Assembly: GCA_027492585.1 (NCBI GenBank)
Contig: JAPUEK010000085.1
Coordinates: 1 to 44,662 of the forward strand
DNA from: Paracoccaceae bacterium
GTDB lineage: Bacteria; Pseudomonadota; Alphaproteobacteria; Rhodobacterales; Rhodobacteraceae
Length of the DNA stretch: 44,662 bases
Direction: 5' to 3'
The notes beneath the pieces were generated by a model that was given only the letters and a program-made list of their open reading frames with translations, ran no database searches and had not been told where the DNA came from. Positions 28,460 through 35,927 of the stretch are shown here, piece after piece (the stretch's first letter is position 1; each line of letters opens with the position of its first letter). The position numbers and the translations under genes were made by a program.

Positions 28460-28570
28460 GGTGGGTGCGAAGCACCCGCCCTCCCGGGGGGGCGGTGCTG
28501 GCCGGCGGCCTTTGGGGCCACCGGCGGAGGGATGCACTTTCACCGCATGGCGGGGGCGATGGCCCCCGCC
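28460..28570. other. Cluster of GC-rich stem-loops between mfd and the MFS gene
   Basis: After the mfd terminator there is a series of inverted repeats and no ORF: GGGTGCGAAGCACCC near 28466, CCGG...GGCC/GGCC...CCGG near 28500-28523, and GGCGGGGGC-GATG-GCCCCCGCC at 28549-28570. The last one lies just past the stop of the minus-strand MFS gene and may help end its transcript. Whether the group is one structured element or only terminators is unclear. Confidence 0.45.
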
Positions 28571-28581
28571 ACTCCGCCCGC

Positions 28582-29787
28582 TCACACCCGCTTGCCGCCG
28601 AGCCGCACCGCGATCAGCGCCAGCGCGATGAAAACCAGCACCCCCGCCATCAGCGGCAGAGCCGTGCCGTTGAAGGCCAGCCCCACCGGCACCGCCAGCA
28701 CCACCGAAACCACGGTGGAAATCGCACTCGTGACCGAAGCCGCAAGCCCGGCGATATGGCCGACCGGCTCCATGGCGAGAGCGTTCAGGTTGCCCATCGA
28801 CAGGCCCATCATGGCGAAAAGCGCGATCGACCACAGCACATGCGTCGGGAAGGCCAGGGTCTCGGGCATCAGCCCCAGCCCGTTCACCGCCAGAAGAACC
28901 AGCGTCAGGGCGACCACGCTCGTATAGGTGGCGATCACCACCGCCCGCATTCCGACCCGCATCACCACCCGCGCATTGACGAAACTGCCCACCCCCGAGA
29001 CGAGCGCGATCATGGCGAACCACAGCGGAAAGCTCTCAGCTCGGTCGAAACGCTGATCGAAGATCCCCTGCATCGAGGAGAGCGTGGCGAAAAGCGAAGC
29101 CTGCGTCAGCGTCTGCGCGATGATGGAGACGGTGATGATCCGGTGGGAGAACAGCTCTTTCGTCGCGGCGATCATCGGGGCGAGATGCAGGCTCCGCCGG
29201 TTTTCCGGGGCGAGCGTTTCAGGCTGGCGCAGCCCCATCCAAAGCATCGTGACCGCCGAGAAGACGATATAGACGAGGAAGATGGCCTCCCAGCCCGCAG
29301 AGGAGATCACCGCCTGACCCATCAGCGGCGCCACCGCGGGAACGAGGATGAAGACCATCATCACGAAGGACATGACCTGCGCCATGGCCCGCCCTTTGAA
29401 AAGGTCGCGCACAAGCGCCATCGAGACGGTGCGCGGGGCGGCGGCGCCGATCCCCTGAACGACGCGGGCGATCAGCAGCAGGTCCAGCGAATTGGCGAAA
29501 TAGCAGGCGAGGGCCGCCACCACATAGAGCGCCGATCCGGCGAGGATCACCGGCTTCCTGCCGAAGGCATCGGCCAGCGGCCCGGCAAAGAGCGTGCCGA
29601 GCCCCATGCCGAAGACGAAGCTCGTCACGACGAGCTGCGCGCGGTTAGGCGCATCGGGGCTGAGGGTCGCGGCGATTTCAGGCAGGGCCGGCAGCATCGC
29701 GTCGATGGAAAGTGCTATCGTGGCGAAGAGGGCCGCGATCAGGGCAATGAACTCGCCTTGGGAAAGGCGTTGGGGTGCAGGGGTCAT
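28582..29787 (-). CDS. Bcr/CflA-type MFS drug efflux transporter
   Basis: A 401-residue major facilitator with about 12 membrane helices. It opens with FIALIAALFATIALSIDAML and PALPEIAATL, features of the DHA1 Bcr/CflA subfamily, and carries the MFS motif A as GPLADAFGRKPV between helices 2 and 3. Motif C-like glycines lie in VPAVAPLMGQAV. Such proteins export bicyclomycin, chloramphenicol or small metabolites by proton antiport; the substrate here is unknown. ATG 29787 overlaps the stop of the upstream membrane hydrolase gene (ATGA), indicating a two-gene operon. Confidence 0.9.
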   Translation of the reverse strand: MTPAPQRLSQGEFIALIAALFATIALSIDAMLPALPEIAATLSPDAPNRAQLVVTSFVFGMGLGTLFAGPLADAFGRKPVILAGSALYVVAALACYFANSLDLLLIARVVQGIGAAAPRTVSMALVRDLFKGRAMAQVMSFVMMVFILVPAVAPLMGQAVISSAGWEAIFLVYIVFSAVTMLWMGLRQPETLAPENRRSLHLAPMIAATKELFSHRIITVSIIAQTLTQASLFATLSSMQGIFDQRFDRAESFPLWFAMIALVSGVGSFVNARVVMRVGMRAVVIATYTSVVALTLVLLAVNGLGLMPETLAFPTHVLWSIALFAMMGLSMGNLNALAMEPVGHIAGLAASVTSAISTVVSVVLAVPVGLAFNGTALPLMAGVLVFIALALIAVRLGGKRV

Positions 29788-30281
29788 GAAGGGGGCTTTC
29801 TGAACGTGTCGGCAGGGGCCTTGCCGTGCAGAAACAGGTATAGCGCCGCGCCGCAGATGGCAAGTTCGGGCAGAAAGCTCCAGTGCAGCAGGAAGGAGAG
29901 AACCCAGTGGCTCTGCGTCGCAGGCACGGTGACGATCGAGTAAAGATGATCCGACACCGGCCAGAGCCAGAGGATCGACCCCGCCGAGGTGTCGAGGATC
30001 AGATGCAGGAGTATCCCGGCGAAGCCCATGGCGAGGGGGGCGAGCCAATCTGGCCGCAGCCAGCGGGCGAGCGGCAGGGCGACAAGGGCGATCCCCGCCC
30101 AGACCGCCGGGATATGCGGCCAGAAACGGTGATGATGAACCTGCGAATTGACGAGGGCGAACCAGATCATGTCAAGATCCGGCAGTCCCGCCCCGATCAT
30201 CGCGGCCAGAAGCAGCCTCCCGCGCCGCTGGCCGAAGCTGCGGCCCAGAAGGTAGCCGGAGGGCAGATGGGCCAGGATCAT
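29784..30281 (-). CDS. YdjM-like (DUF457) membrane-bound metal-dependent hydrolase
   Basis: A 165-residue protein with several hydrophobic helices and conserved polar residues: MILAHLPSGYLLGR, AGLPDLDMIWF, VHHHRFWPHIPAVW, and HLILDTSAGSILWLWP. The H/D-rich motifs at helix ends match the DUF457/YdjM inner-membrane 'metal-dependent hydrolase' family, whose true reaction is not established. Its stop overlaps the MFS start by 4 bp. Confidence 0.8.
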   Translation of the reverse strand: MILAHLPSGYLLGRSFGQRRGRLLLAAMIGAGLPDLDMIWFALVNSQVHHHRFWPHIPAVWAGIALVALPLARWLRPDWLAPLAMGFAGILLHLILDTSAGSILWLWPVSDHLYSIVTVPATQSHWVLSFLLHWSFLPELAICGAALYLFLHGKAPADTFRKPPS

Positions 30282-30417
30282 CAGGAGGTCTTCAAGCTCG
30301 CGGCTTTCGGGAAAGGGGGCTCAGAGGGGCATCCATGGGGAAGGGGAGCGTTGGGGCTTCGGTCTTAAACCTGCCCCCCAAACCCCGCCTCTGGGGCGAT
30401 CCCGGCCTCGGCCGGCC

Positions 30418-31074
30418 TCACGAGGCGGCGATTTCGCCCGATTTCACCTTGGCGACCAGCTCCTCGATCACTTGTCCCCAGACCTCCGGCGGCTGCGCGC
30501 CGGAGACGACATATTGCTGCGCGATGAGGAAGGTCGGCACGGCGCTCACCCCCTTGCGGCGGGCATCCTCGTCACGCGCGCGGATGTCGCTGGCATCGGC
30601 ATCCGAGGCGAGAAGACGCTTCACCGCCTCCCGGTCCATGCCGCAGCCCGCGGCGATATCGGCCAGAACCTCCGGATTGCCGATGTCGCGGCCCTCCTTC
30701 CAATAGGCACGGAAAAGGGCGGAGACCACCGGCGTCTGCCGCCCCTCAAGCCCCGCCCAATGGATCAGCCGATGGGCGTCGAGCGTGTTCGGGATGCGCT
30801 TCGGCGTGTCGGGGTCCATGTCGACCCCGTTCTTGCGGGCGGTGTCGCGGAGCTGGCCATGGATCTGGTCGACCCGCTCCACGCTGCCGAAGCGGGCGGC
30901 GAGGTAGTCGCGCTTGTCGACGCCTTCGGCCGGCATGTCGGGGTTGAGCTGGAACGGATGCCACTCGATCTGGAACGGATGGTCGGCATGGGCCTCCAGA
31001 GCCCGGTCGAGATTGGATTTGCCGATCAGGCACCATGGGCAGACGGGATCAGAGAAGATGTCGAGGCGGATCAT
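30418..31074 (-). CDS. FrnE-like DsbA family oxidoreductase
   Basis: A 218-residue cytoplasmic thioredoxin-fold protein: MIRLDIFSDPVCPWCLIGKS with active-site C12-P-W-C15, a helical insertion, and the cis-proline region GVSAVPTFLIAQQYVVSGAQ. This is the FrnE/2-hydroxychromene-2-carboxylate isomerase-like branch of DsbA. In Deinococcus FrnE is a cytoplasmic disulfide isomerase linked to oxidative stress. No signal peptide is present. Its ATG overlaps the stop of the acyl-CoA ligase gene, so it is translated from the ligase transcript. Confidence 0.9.
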   Translation of the reverse strand: MIRLDIFSDPVCPWCLIGKSNLDRALEAHADHPFQIEWHPFQLNPDMPAEGVDKRDYLAARFGSVERVDQIHGQLRDTARKNGVDMDPDTPKRIPNTLDAHRLIHWAGLEGRQTPVVSALFRAYWKEGRDIGNPEVLADIAAGCGMDREAVKRLLASDADASDIRARDEDARRKGVSAVPTFLIAQQYVVSGAQPPEVWGQVIEELVAKVKSGEIAAS

Positions 31075-32573
31075 TGCGGCTCCGGTTGGAAAAGGGCGGC
31101 GAGGGCGCGGCGGTCGAGCTTGAGGTTGGCATTGCGGGGCAGGGCGTCAAGAGGCTGATAATGGCGCGGCTGTTTCCAGCGGGCCAGATGGGCTGCGGCA
31201 TGATCGGCAAGAGCCTGCCGGGGCAGCGGCCGGGCGGCGGTGTAGAAGCAGGCGATGATCCGGGCGCCGGGGGCGATCTCAACCTCCGTCACCGCGCAAT
31301 CGAGAAGGCCGGGGACGGAGGCGAGCGCCGCCTCCACCTCGCGGGGGGAGACCTTGAAACCGCCGGGGTTCATCATGTCGTCGCTGCGGCCGAGGAAGGT
31401 ATAGGCGCCGCCGGCGTCGCGGGAAGCCTGATCGCCGGTGACGAACCAGTCGCCGCTGAATCGGGCGGCTGTCGCCTCCGGCTGATCGAGATAGCCGATC
31501 ATCAGGCCGGGATCGCTGCGGTGAATGGCAAGCGCGCCGCTGGCGGCTCCGGCAAGTTCCTGCCCCGTCCCGTCCAGAAGGGCGATGCGGCGGCCGGGCT
31601 GGGGGTAGCCGCTGGCGCCTTCCGGTGCCGGACGGGACGGGGAGCCGGAGAGGAAGGTCGAACACTCCGACAGGCCGAGCGCCTCATGCAGATCGGTGCC
31701 GGTCGCCGCCCGCCACCCGGTCCGCAGGGCAGGGGGCAGCGCCTCGCCCGCGGAAAGCCCGTGGCGGAGCGCGGGGAGCTTCGGCAGCCCGGCGCGCAGC
31801 ATCTGGCGATAGACGCCGGGCGCCGCCGCGAGGATGGTCGCGCCATGGCGGGCGGCAAGGGCGGACAGCGCCGCAACCGGCGTTCCCGCCGCCGGGATCA
31901 GCGCCGTGGCCCCGATGGCCCAAGGGTCCAGCAGCCCGGTGCCGAGCGTATAGGTCCAGTTGAAGGCGCCGGCATGGAGAAGACGGTCCTCCGGACTGAG
32001 CCCCTCCCAGCCGTCGCGCATCATGCCCCGCGCCCAGATCGCCCGATGGGCATGGGCGACCGGCATCGGACGCCCGGAGGTGCCGGAGGTGAAGATCGCA
32101 TAGGCAAGCCGGTCGGGATCGCCCTGCTGGTATGCGGCGGGCGGCAGGGCGGTCATGGCCAGCAGATCTTGCGCCGTCAGAACCGGCGCAGCATGGCGGG
32201 GCCGCGCCACCCCCGGCTCCGCCACGATCAGGGCAGGGCCGAGCGCCGCCGCCATCGGCGTGATCTCCGCCTCTGTCAGCGCGGCAGAGGTCGGAACCGG
32301 GACCAGCCCGACGGCAATCGCCCCGAGAAACAGAAGCGGAAAGGCCGGCGTATTGCCGAGCCGCATCAGCACCCGCGCCCCCTGCGGCAGGCCGAGCGCG
32401 AGAAGCCCGGTGCCGACCCCGCGCACCGCCGCTTCGAGCCGGCCATGGCTCCAGACCTCCGCGCCTTCCGGATGGAGGATCTCCAACGCCGGATGCGCCG
32501 CCCGCGCCCCGGCCCGCCGCAGCACATGGGCGGCAAGGTTGAAGGGCGCGGGGCAGGGCGGAGAGGAGGTCAT
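31071..32573 (-). CDS. AMP-forming acyl-CoA synthetase/ligase
   Basis: A 500-residue ANL-superfamily enzyme that activates a carboxylate as acyl-AMP and then thioester. The P-loop is FTSGTSGRPMPVAHAH, the adenine motif region is around LGLSECSTFLSGSP, the ribose-binding motif is FVTGDQASRDAGG followed by YTFLGRSDDMMNPGGFKVSP, and the C-terminal lysine lies in RNANLKLDRR. The pattern is nearest to benzoate/medium-chain acyl-CoA ligases, but the acid is unknown. ATG 32573 has GGAGAGGAGG just upstream. Further upstream the frame runs into repeat copy B, which is non-coding. It is coupled to the FrnE-like gene and divergent from the XRE-cupin regulator. Confidence 0.88.
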   Translation of the reverse strand: MTSSPPCPAPFNLAAHVLRRAGARAAHPALEILHPEGAEVWSHGRLEAAVRGVGTGLLALGLPQGARVLMRLGNTPAFPLLFLGAIAVGLVPVPTSAALTEAEITPMAAALGPALIVAEPGVARPRHAAPVLTAQDLLAMTALPPAAYQQGDPDRLAYAIFTSGTSGRPMPVAHAHRAIWARGMMRDGWEGLSPEDRLLHAGAFNWTYTLGTGLLDPWAIGATALIPAAGTPVAALSALAARHGATILAAAPGVYRQMLRAGLPKLPALRHGLSAGEALPPALRTGWRAATGTDLHEALGLSECSTFLSGSPSRPAPEGASGYPQPGRRIALLDGTGQELAGAASGALAIHRSDPGLMIGYLDQPEATAARFSGDWFVTGDQASRDAGGAYTFLGRSDDMMNPGGFKVSPREVEAALASVPGLLDCAVTEVEIAPGARIIACFYTAARPLPRQALADHAAAHLARWKQPRHYQPLDALPRNANLKLDRRALAALFQPEPQ

Positions 32574-32656
32574 GCCCCCTGCTAGCGCCGCGCCGTGAAG
32601 GAGACAAGCGGCGAGGCGCCGCCCCGCGCCGGAGGCTCGTGCCGGCGGCACGCGGG

Positions 32657-32734
32657 GAAGCCTCCGGCGGGGATATTTAAGGCAAGATGAAAGCCCTTTC
32701 TTCTCTTCCCAAATATCCCCCGCGGAGCGTTCTG
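32657..32734 (+). repeat. Dispersed nested-palindrome repeat, copy B
   Basis: A complete copy lying between two divergent genes (acyl-CoA ligase start 32573, XRE-cupin start 32792). Its core palindrome is GAAAGCCCTTTC, the reverse of copies C and D read in the same direction. Because it sits in a shared 5' region, it cannot act only as a convergent-gene terminator and may affect both promoters. Confidence 0.85.
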
Positions 32735-32791
32735 CAGCAGCCGGGGGCGCGCTCTGTTGCAAGGCGGGGGCGGCGCGGATATGCAGCGCCC

Positions 32792-33412
32792 ATGTCCAGC
32801 GATCCCAAACGCCTGATCCGCATTGCCCGCGACAGCGGCGGCTCTCCCGCCGTGGAGCCGCTCGACCTTGGACTGCGGGTTCGGGACCTCCGCAAGGACA
32901 AGGGCTGGACGCTGGAACAGGCGGCGAGCCGGGCGGGGCTGGCGCGCTCCACCCTTTCCAAGATCGAGAACGGCCAGATGTCGCCCACCTATGAGGCGCT
33001 GAAGAAGCTGGCGCTCGGCATGGGCATGTCGGTGCCGCAGCTTTTTACCCCGCCCTCGAAAGCCCAGGTCTCCGGCCGCATGGTCACCACCCGCATGGGC
33101 GAGGGCCAGGCCCATGCCACCACCACCTATGAGCACGAGCTTCTGGCCGGCGCCCTGACCAAGAAGCAGATGCTGCCCTACCGCGCCACGATCCGCGCCC
33201 GCAGCATGGAGGATTTCGACGGCTGGGTGCGCCATGACGGGGAGGAGTTTCTCTATGTCCTCACCGGGGTCGTGCGGCTTTACACCGAGTTCTACGAACC
33301 CGTCGATCTGCGCCGCGGCGACAGCGCCTATTATGACGCCTCCATGGGCCACAACGTCATCTCGGTGGCCGAGGATGATGCGACGATCCTCTGGGTCACG
33401 TCGCTGGGCTGA
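32792..33412 (+). CDS. XRE-family transcriptional regulator with cupin domain
   Basis: A 206-residue regulator: N-terminal XRE helix-turn-helix (about residues 28-85; LRVRDLRKDKGWTLEQAASR, then AGLARSTLSKIENGQMSPTYEAL) and a C-terminal cupin barrel (HDGEEFLYVLTGVVRLY; LRRGDSAYYDASMGHNV) likely to bind a small ligand. ATG 32792 was chosen because codons upstream lie in repeat copy B. Members of this architecture regulate amino acid, polyamine or fatty acid genes. Divergence from the acyl-CoA ligase suggests the ligase-frnE pair as a target. Confidence 0.88.
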   Translation: MSSDPKRLIRIARDSGGSPAVEPLDLGLRVRDLRKDKGWTLEQAASRAGLARSTLSKIENGQMSPTYEALKKLALGMGMSVPQLFTPPSKAQVSGRMVTTRMGEGQAHATTTYEHELLAGALTKKQMLPYRATIRARSMEDFDGWVRHDGEEFLYVLTGVVRLYTEFYEPVDLRRGDSAYYDASMGHNVISVAEDDATILWVTSLG

Positions 33413-33512
33413 CAGCCCCTTGCGCGGAAAGGCAAATCCGCCCGTTGCCCTTGCCGCCGCCGCCCCTTAGGGTCGAAGCGGGAGTCGCGGTTCGGCGCGA
33501 GGGGGCAAGGCG

Positions 33513-34253
33513 ATGCGGCTGGCGCTGCTCAGCGATATTCATGCCAATCAGGAAGCTTTCGAGGCGGTGCTGGCCGATCTTTCGCAGCGCGGCATCGACC
33601 GGATCGCCGTTCTCGGCGACATCGTCGGCTATGGCCCGGACCCGCAATGGTGCATCGAGACCGTGGAGGACCTGGTCGCGGGCGGCGCCTGGTGTCTGCG
33701 CGGCAACCATGACCGCGCGGTCGGCGTCCCGGACGGCGCCTTCAACACCAATGCGCGGCGGGTGATCGACTGGACGGTGAACCGGCTCTCGAAGCGCCAC
33801 AAGCTCTTCCTGTCGGATCTGCCGCTGGTGATCGAGGACGGCGATCTGATGCTGGTCCATGCCTCGGCCAACGATCCGGCGGACTGGATCTATGTCACCT
33901 CCGAGGCCCGCGCGCTCGGCTCCTTTTCGGTGACGAAGGCGCGGCTGATCTTTTGCGGCCATGTGCATCGCCCGCAGCTTTATTCCGCCGATCTCGGCGG
34001 CCGGGTCGCGGGCCATCCGGTGATCTTTGGCCAGCCGCTTCCGCTGATCCGCTCCCGTCGCTGGCTCGGGGTGATCGGATCGGTCGGTCAGCCGCGCGAC
34101 GGGGTGGCGCAGGCGGGCTATGCGATCCTCGACCGGGACAGGAACGAGCTGACCTTCCGGCGGGTCGGCTATGACGTGACCACGACGGCGAAGAAGATGC
34201 GCGCTGCGGGCCTGCCCGAGGCGCTTGCGGCCCGGCTGATGAAGGGGGAATGA
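33513..34253 (+). CDS. Calcineurin-like metallophosphoesterase
   Basis: A 246-residue metallophosphoesterase with the whole active-site set: D8-x-H10 (LLSDIHAN), D36 in GDIVGYGPDP, N65-H66-D67 (RGNHDRA), HAS in LMLVHASAND, and G-H-V-H in FCGHVHRPQ. The GDIVGYGP form is found in a group annotated as YfcE-like or serine/threonine phosphatases. It directly abuts, with no gap, the start of the kinase-USP gene, so a kinase/phosphatase partnership is attractive but unproven. It lies 100 bp after the XRE-cupin gene. Confidence 0.9.
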   Translation: MRLALLSDIHANQEAFEAVLADLSQRGIDRIAVLGDIVGYGPDPQWCIETVEDLVAGGAWCLRGNHDRAVGVPDGAFNTNARRVIDWTVNRLSKRHKLFLSDLPLVIEDGDLMLVHASANDPADWIYVTSEARALGSFSVTKARLIFCGHVHRPQLYSADLGGRVAGHPVIFGQPLPLIRSRRWLGVIGSVGQPRDGVAQAGYAILDRDRNELTFRRVGYDVTTTAKKMRAAGLPEALAARLMKGE

Positions 34254-35681
34254 ATGGCACTGATCCGACCGGAACCGGGGCTGGAGATCGACGGCTTCAC
34301 CTTGGGCGGGCAGCTCCACAAGGGCGGCTTCGCGACGATCTGGGAAGTGACCCATCCCCTTTACCGGACGCCGATGGTGATGAAGGTGCCGACGATCCTC
34401 GACGGCTATGACGGGCCGACCATCGTCGGCTTCGAGGTCGAGCAGATGATCATGCCACGCCTGACCGGCCCGCATGTGCCGCGGGTGATGGGGGAGGGCG
34501 ATTTCTCGCGGATGCCCTATATCGTGACCGAGAAGATCCCCGGCGGCTCGCTCCACCGGCTCTTCCGCGCCGCACCCCTGCCGCTGTCGGAGCTGATCGA
34601 GACGGCGGCGCGGATGGCGGCGGCGATCCACGACATCCACCGCCAGCATGTCATCCATCTGGACCTGAAGCCCGACAATTTCCTGCAACGGCCGGGCGGC
34701 GAGATGGTGCTGATCGACTTCGGCCTGTCGCGGCACGACCATCTGCCCGACCTGCTGGCCGAGGAATTCACCATTCCGATGGGGACCTTCCCCTATATCG
34801 CGCCGGAACAGTTCCTGCGTCAGCGGGGGGATCCGCGCTCTGATCTCTATGCGCTCGGGGCGATGCTGTATCAGCTTGTGACCGGAAAGCTGCCCTTCGG
34901 CGAACCGGAGACGCTGGCGCAGGTGCGCCAGAGACTCTGGCGTGATCCGCTGCCGCCGCGCGCCCTGCGCCCCGATCTGCCGGAATGGTTCCAGGAGATC
35001 ATCCTGCGCGCCATGGAGGTGGACCCGGCACGGCGCTATCAGTCCGCTGCCCAGATCGCCTTCGACCTGACCCATCCGCTGCAGGTGCGCCTGACGGAGC
35101 GCGCGCATCGCATGGCGCCGCAGGGCGCCCTGGCGCGGTTCCGCAAATGGCGGGCGATGCGGAAGGTGAAAAGCTTTGCCGCCCCGGCCTCGGTCGCGGC
35201 CCAGATGGAGCGCGCGCCGATCCTCCTCGTCGCCGTCGATCTCGCACCCGAGATGGAGCCGCTGGCCCAGGCGCTGTTTCTCGCCGTGAAGCGGATGCTG
35301 GTCATCCAGCCCGATGCCCGCGTGGCTTGCGTGAACGTCATCAAGACCGCGCGCATCGGCATCGACCAGACCACGGATGACGAGGGCAACCACCTCCATG
35401 TCTCGCGGCTCGTCGGGCTGAAAGCCTGGGCGGAGGGGATCGAGCTGACCGACGACCGGCTGACCTATACCGTGCTCGAAGGCAGCGATCCGGCGGCGGT
35501 GATCCTCGACCATGCCGAGGTGGTGCGGGCCGGCCATATCCTGATGGGCGCGCGCGGCCATTCGACGACGCGGCGCTATCTCGGTTCGGTCTCTGCCAAG
35601 GTGGTGGCGGAGGCGCATTGCTCGGTCACCGTGATCCGCCTGCCCGATCAGCACCGCGAGGCGGAGGGCGAGAGCGCCTGA
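34254..35681 (+). CDS. Serine/threonine protein kinase-universal stress protein fusion
   Basis: A 475-residue two-domain protein. Residues about 14-280 form a Hanks-type kinase: glycine-rich loop LHKGGFATIWEV, ATP-lysine K44 (MVMKVP), catalytic loop HLDLKPDN (H135-D137-N142), DFG at 155-157, and APEQ. The usual HRD arginine is leucine, so this is a non-RD kinase, probably not controlled by activation-loop phosphorylation. Residues about 320-465 are a universal stress protein domain with the nucleotide-binding glycine motif MGARGHSTTRRYLGS. No membrane helix or PASTA repeat is present, so it is cytosolic. The ATG follows the phosphoesterase stop immediately. Repeat copy C lies downstream. Confidence 0.92.
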   Translation: MALIRPEPGLEIDGFTLGGQLHKGGFATIWEVTHPLYRTPMVMKVPTILDGYDGPTIVGFEVEQMIMPRLTGPHVPRVMGEGDFSRMPYIVTEKIPGGSLHRLFRAAPLPLSELIETAARMAAAIHDIHRQHVIHLDLKPDNFLQRPGGEMVLIDFGLSRHDHLPDLLAEEFTIPMGTFPYIAPEQFLRQRGDPRSDLYALGAMLYQLVTGKLPFGEPETLAQVRQRLWRDPLPPRALRPDLPEWFQEIILRAMEVDPARRYQSAAQIAFDLTHPLQVRLTERAHRMAPQGALARFRKWRAMRKVKSFAAPASVAAQMERAPILLVAVDLAPEMEPLAQALFLAVKRMLVIQPDARVACVNVIKTARIGIDQTTDDEGNHLHVSRLVGLKAWAEGIELTDDRLTYTVLEGSDPAAVILDHAEVVRAGHILMGARGHSTTRRYLGSVSAKVVAEAHCSVTVIRLPDQHREAEGESA

Positions 35682-35704
35682 TCCCGCCCGCCCGGGGAAC
35701 GGTC

Positions 35705-35785
35705 GAAGCCTCCGGCGGGGATATTTGAGGCAAGATGAAAGGGCTTTCTTCTCTTTCCAAATATCCCCCGCGGAGCGTTCCGCAG
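35705..35785 (+). repeat. Dispersed nested-palindrome repeat, copy C
   Basis: A complete copy between the convergent kinase-USP and entericidin-like genes. The left arm is CTCCGGCGGGGATATTTG, the right arm CAAATATCCCCCGCGGAG, and the core palindrome GAAAGGGCTTTC. The tail GCGTTCCGCAG is shared with copy D. Confidence 0.9.
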
Positions 35786-35810
35786 AAGCCGGAGGCGCGG
35801 CGGAGGAGGA

Positions 35811-35927
35811 TTATCCCCCGAACCAGCCCTTCACCGTCCGCGCGCCGCCGGCGACATCGGTGCCGACCCCCTCGACCGTGTTGCAGGCGGAAAGCGCCAG
35901 CAGCGCCACAAGGATCATCCGTTTCAT
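35811..35927 (-). CDS. Entericidin-like small lipoprotein
   Basis: A 38-residue product: a signal sequence MKRMILVALLALSAC with lipobox LSAC (lipid on C15), then NTVEGVGTDVAGGA and RTVKGWFGG, the N-T-x-x-G-x-G-x-D pattern of entericidin A/B lipoproteins. In E. coli EcnA/EcnB form an antidote/toxin pair linked to stationary-phase lysis; single copies are common in alphaproteobacteria and their role is unclear. The ATG (35927) overlaps the stop of the peptide-binding protein gene (ATGA), so it is probably expressed from that transcript. Confidence 0.85.
   Translation of the reverse strand: MKRMILVALLALSACNTVEGVGTDVAGGARTVKGWFGG

Noticed and set aside
33396-35654. 752-codon antisense frame over the phosphoesterase and kinase
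   Set aside because: Mirror frame; the plus-strand genes have complete active sites.
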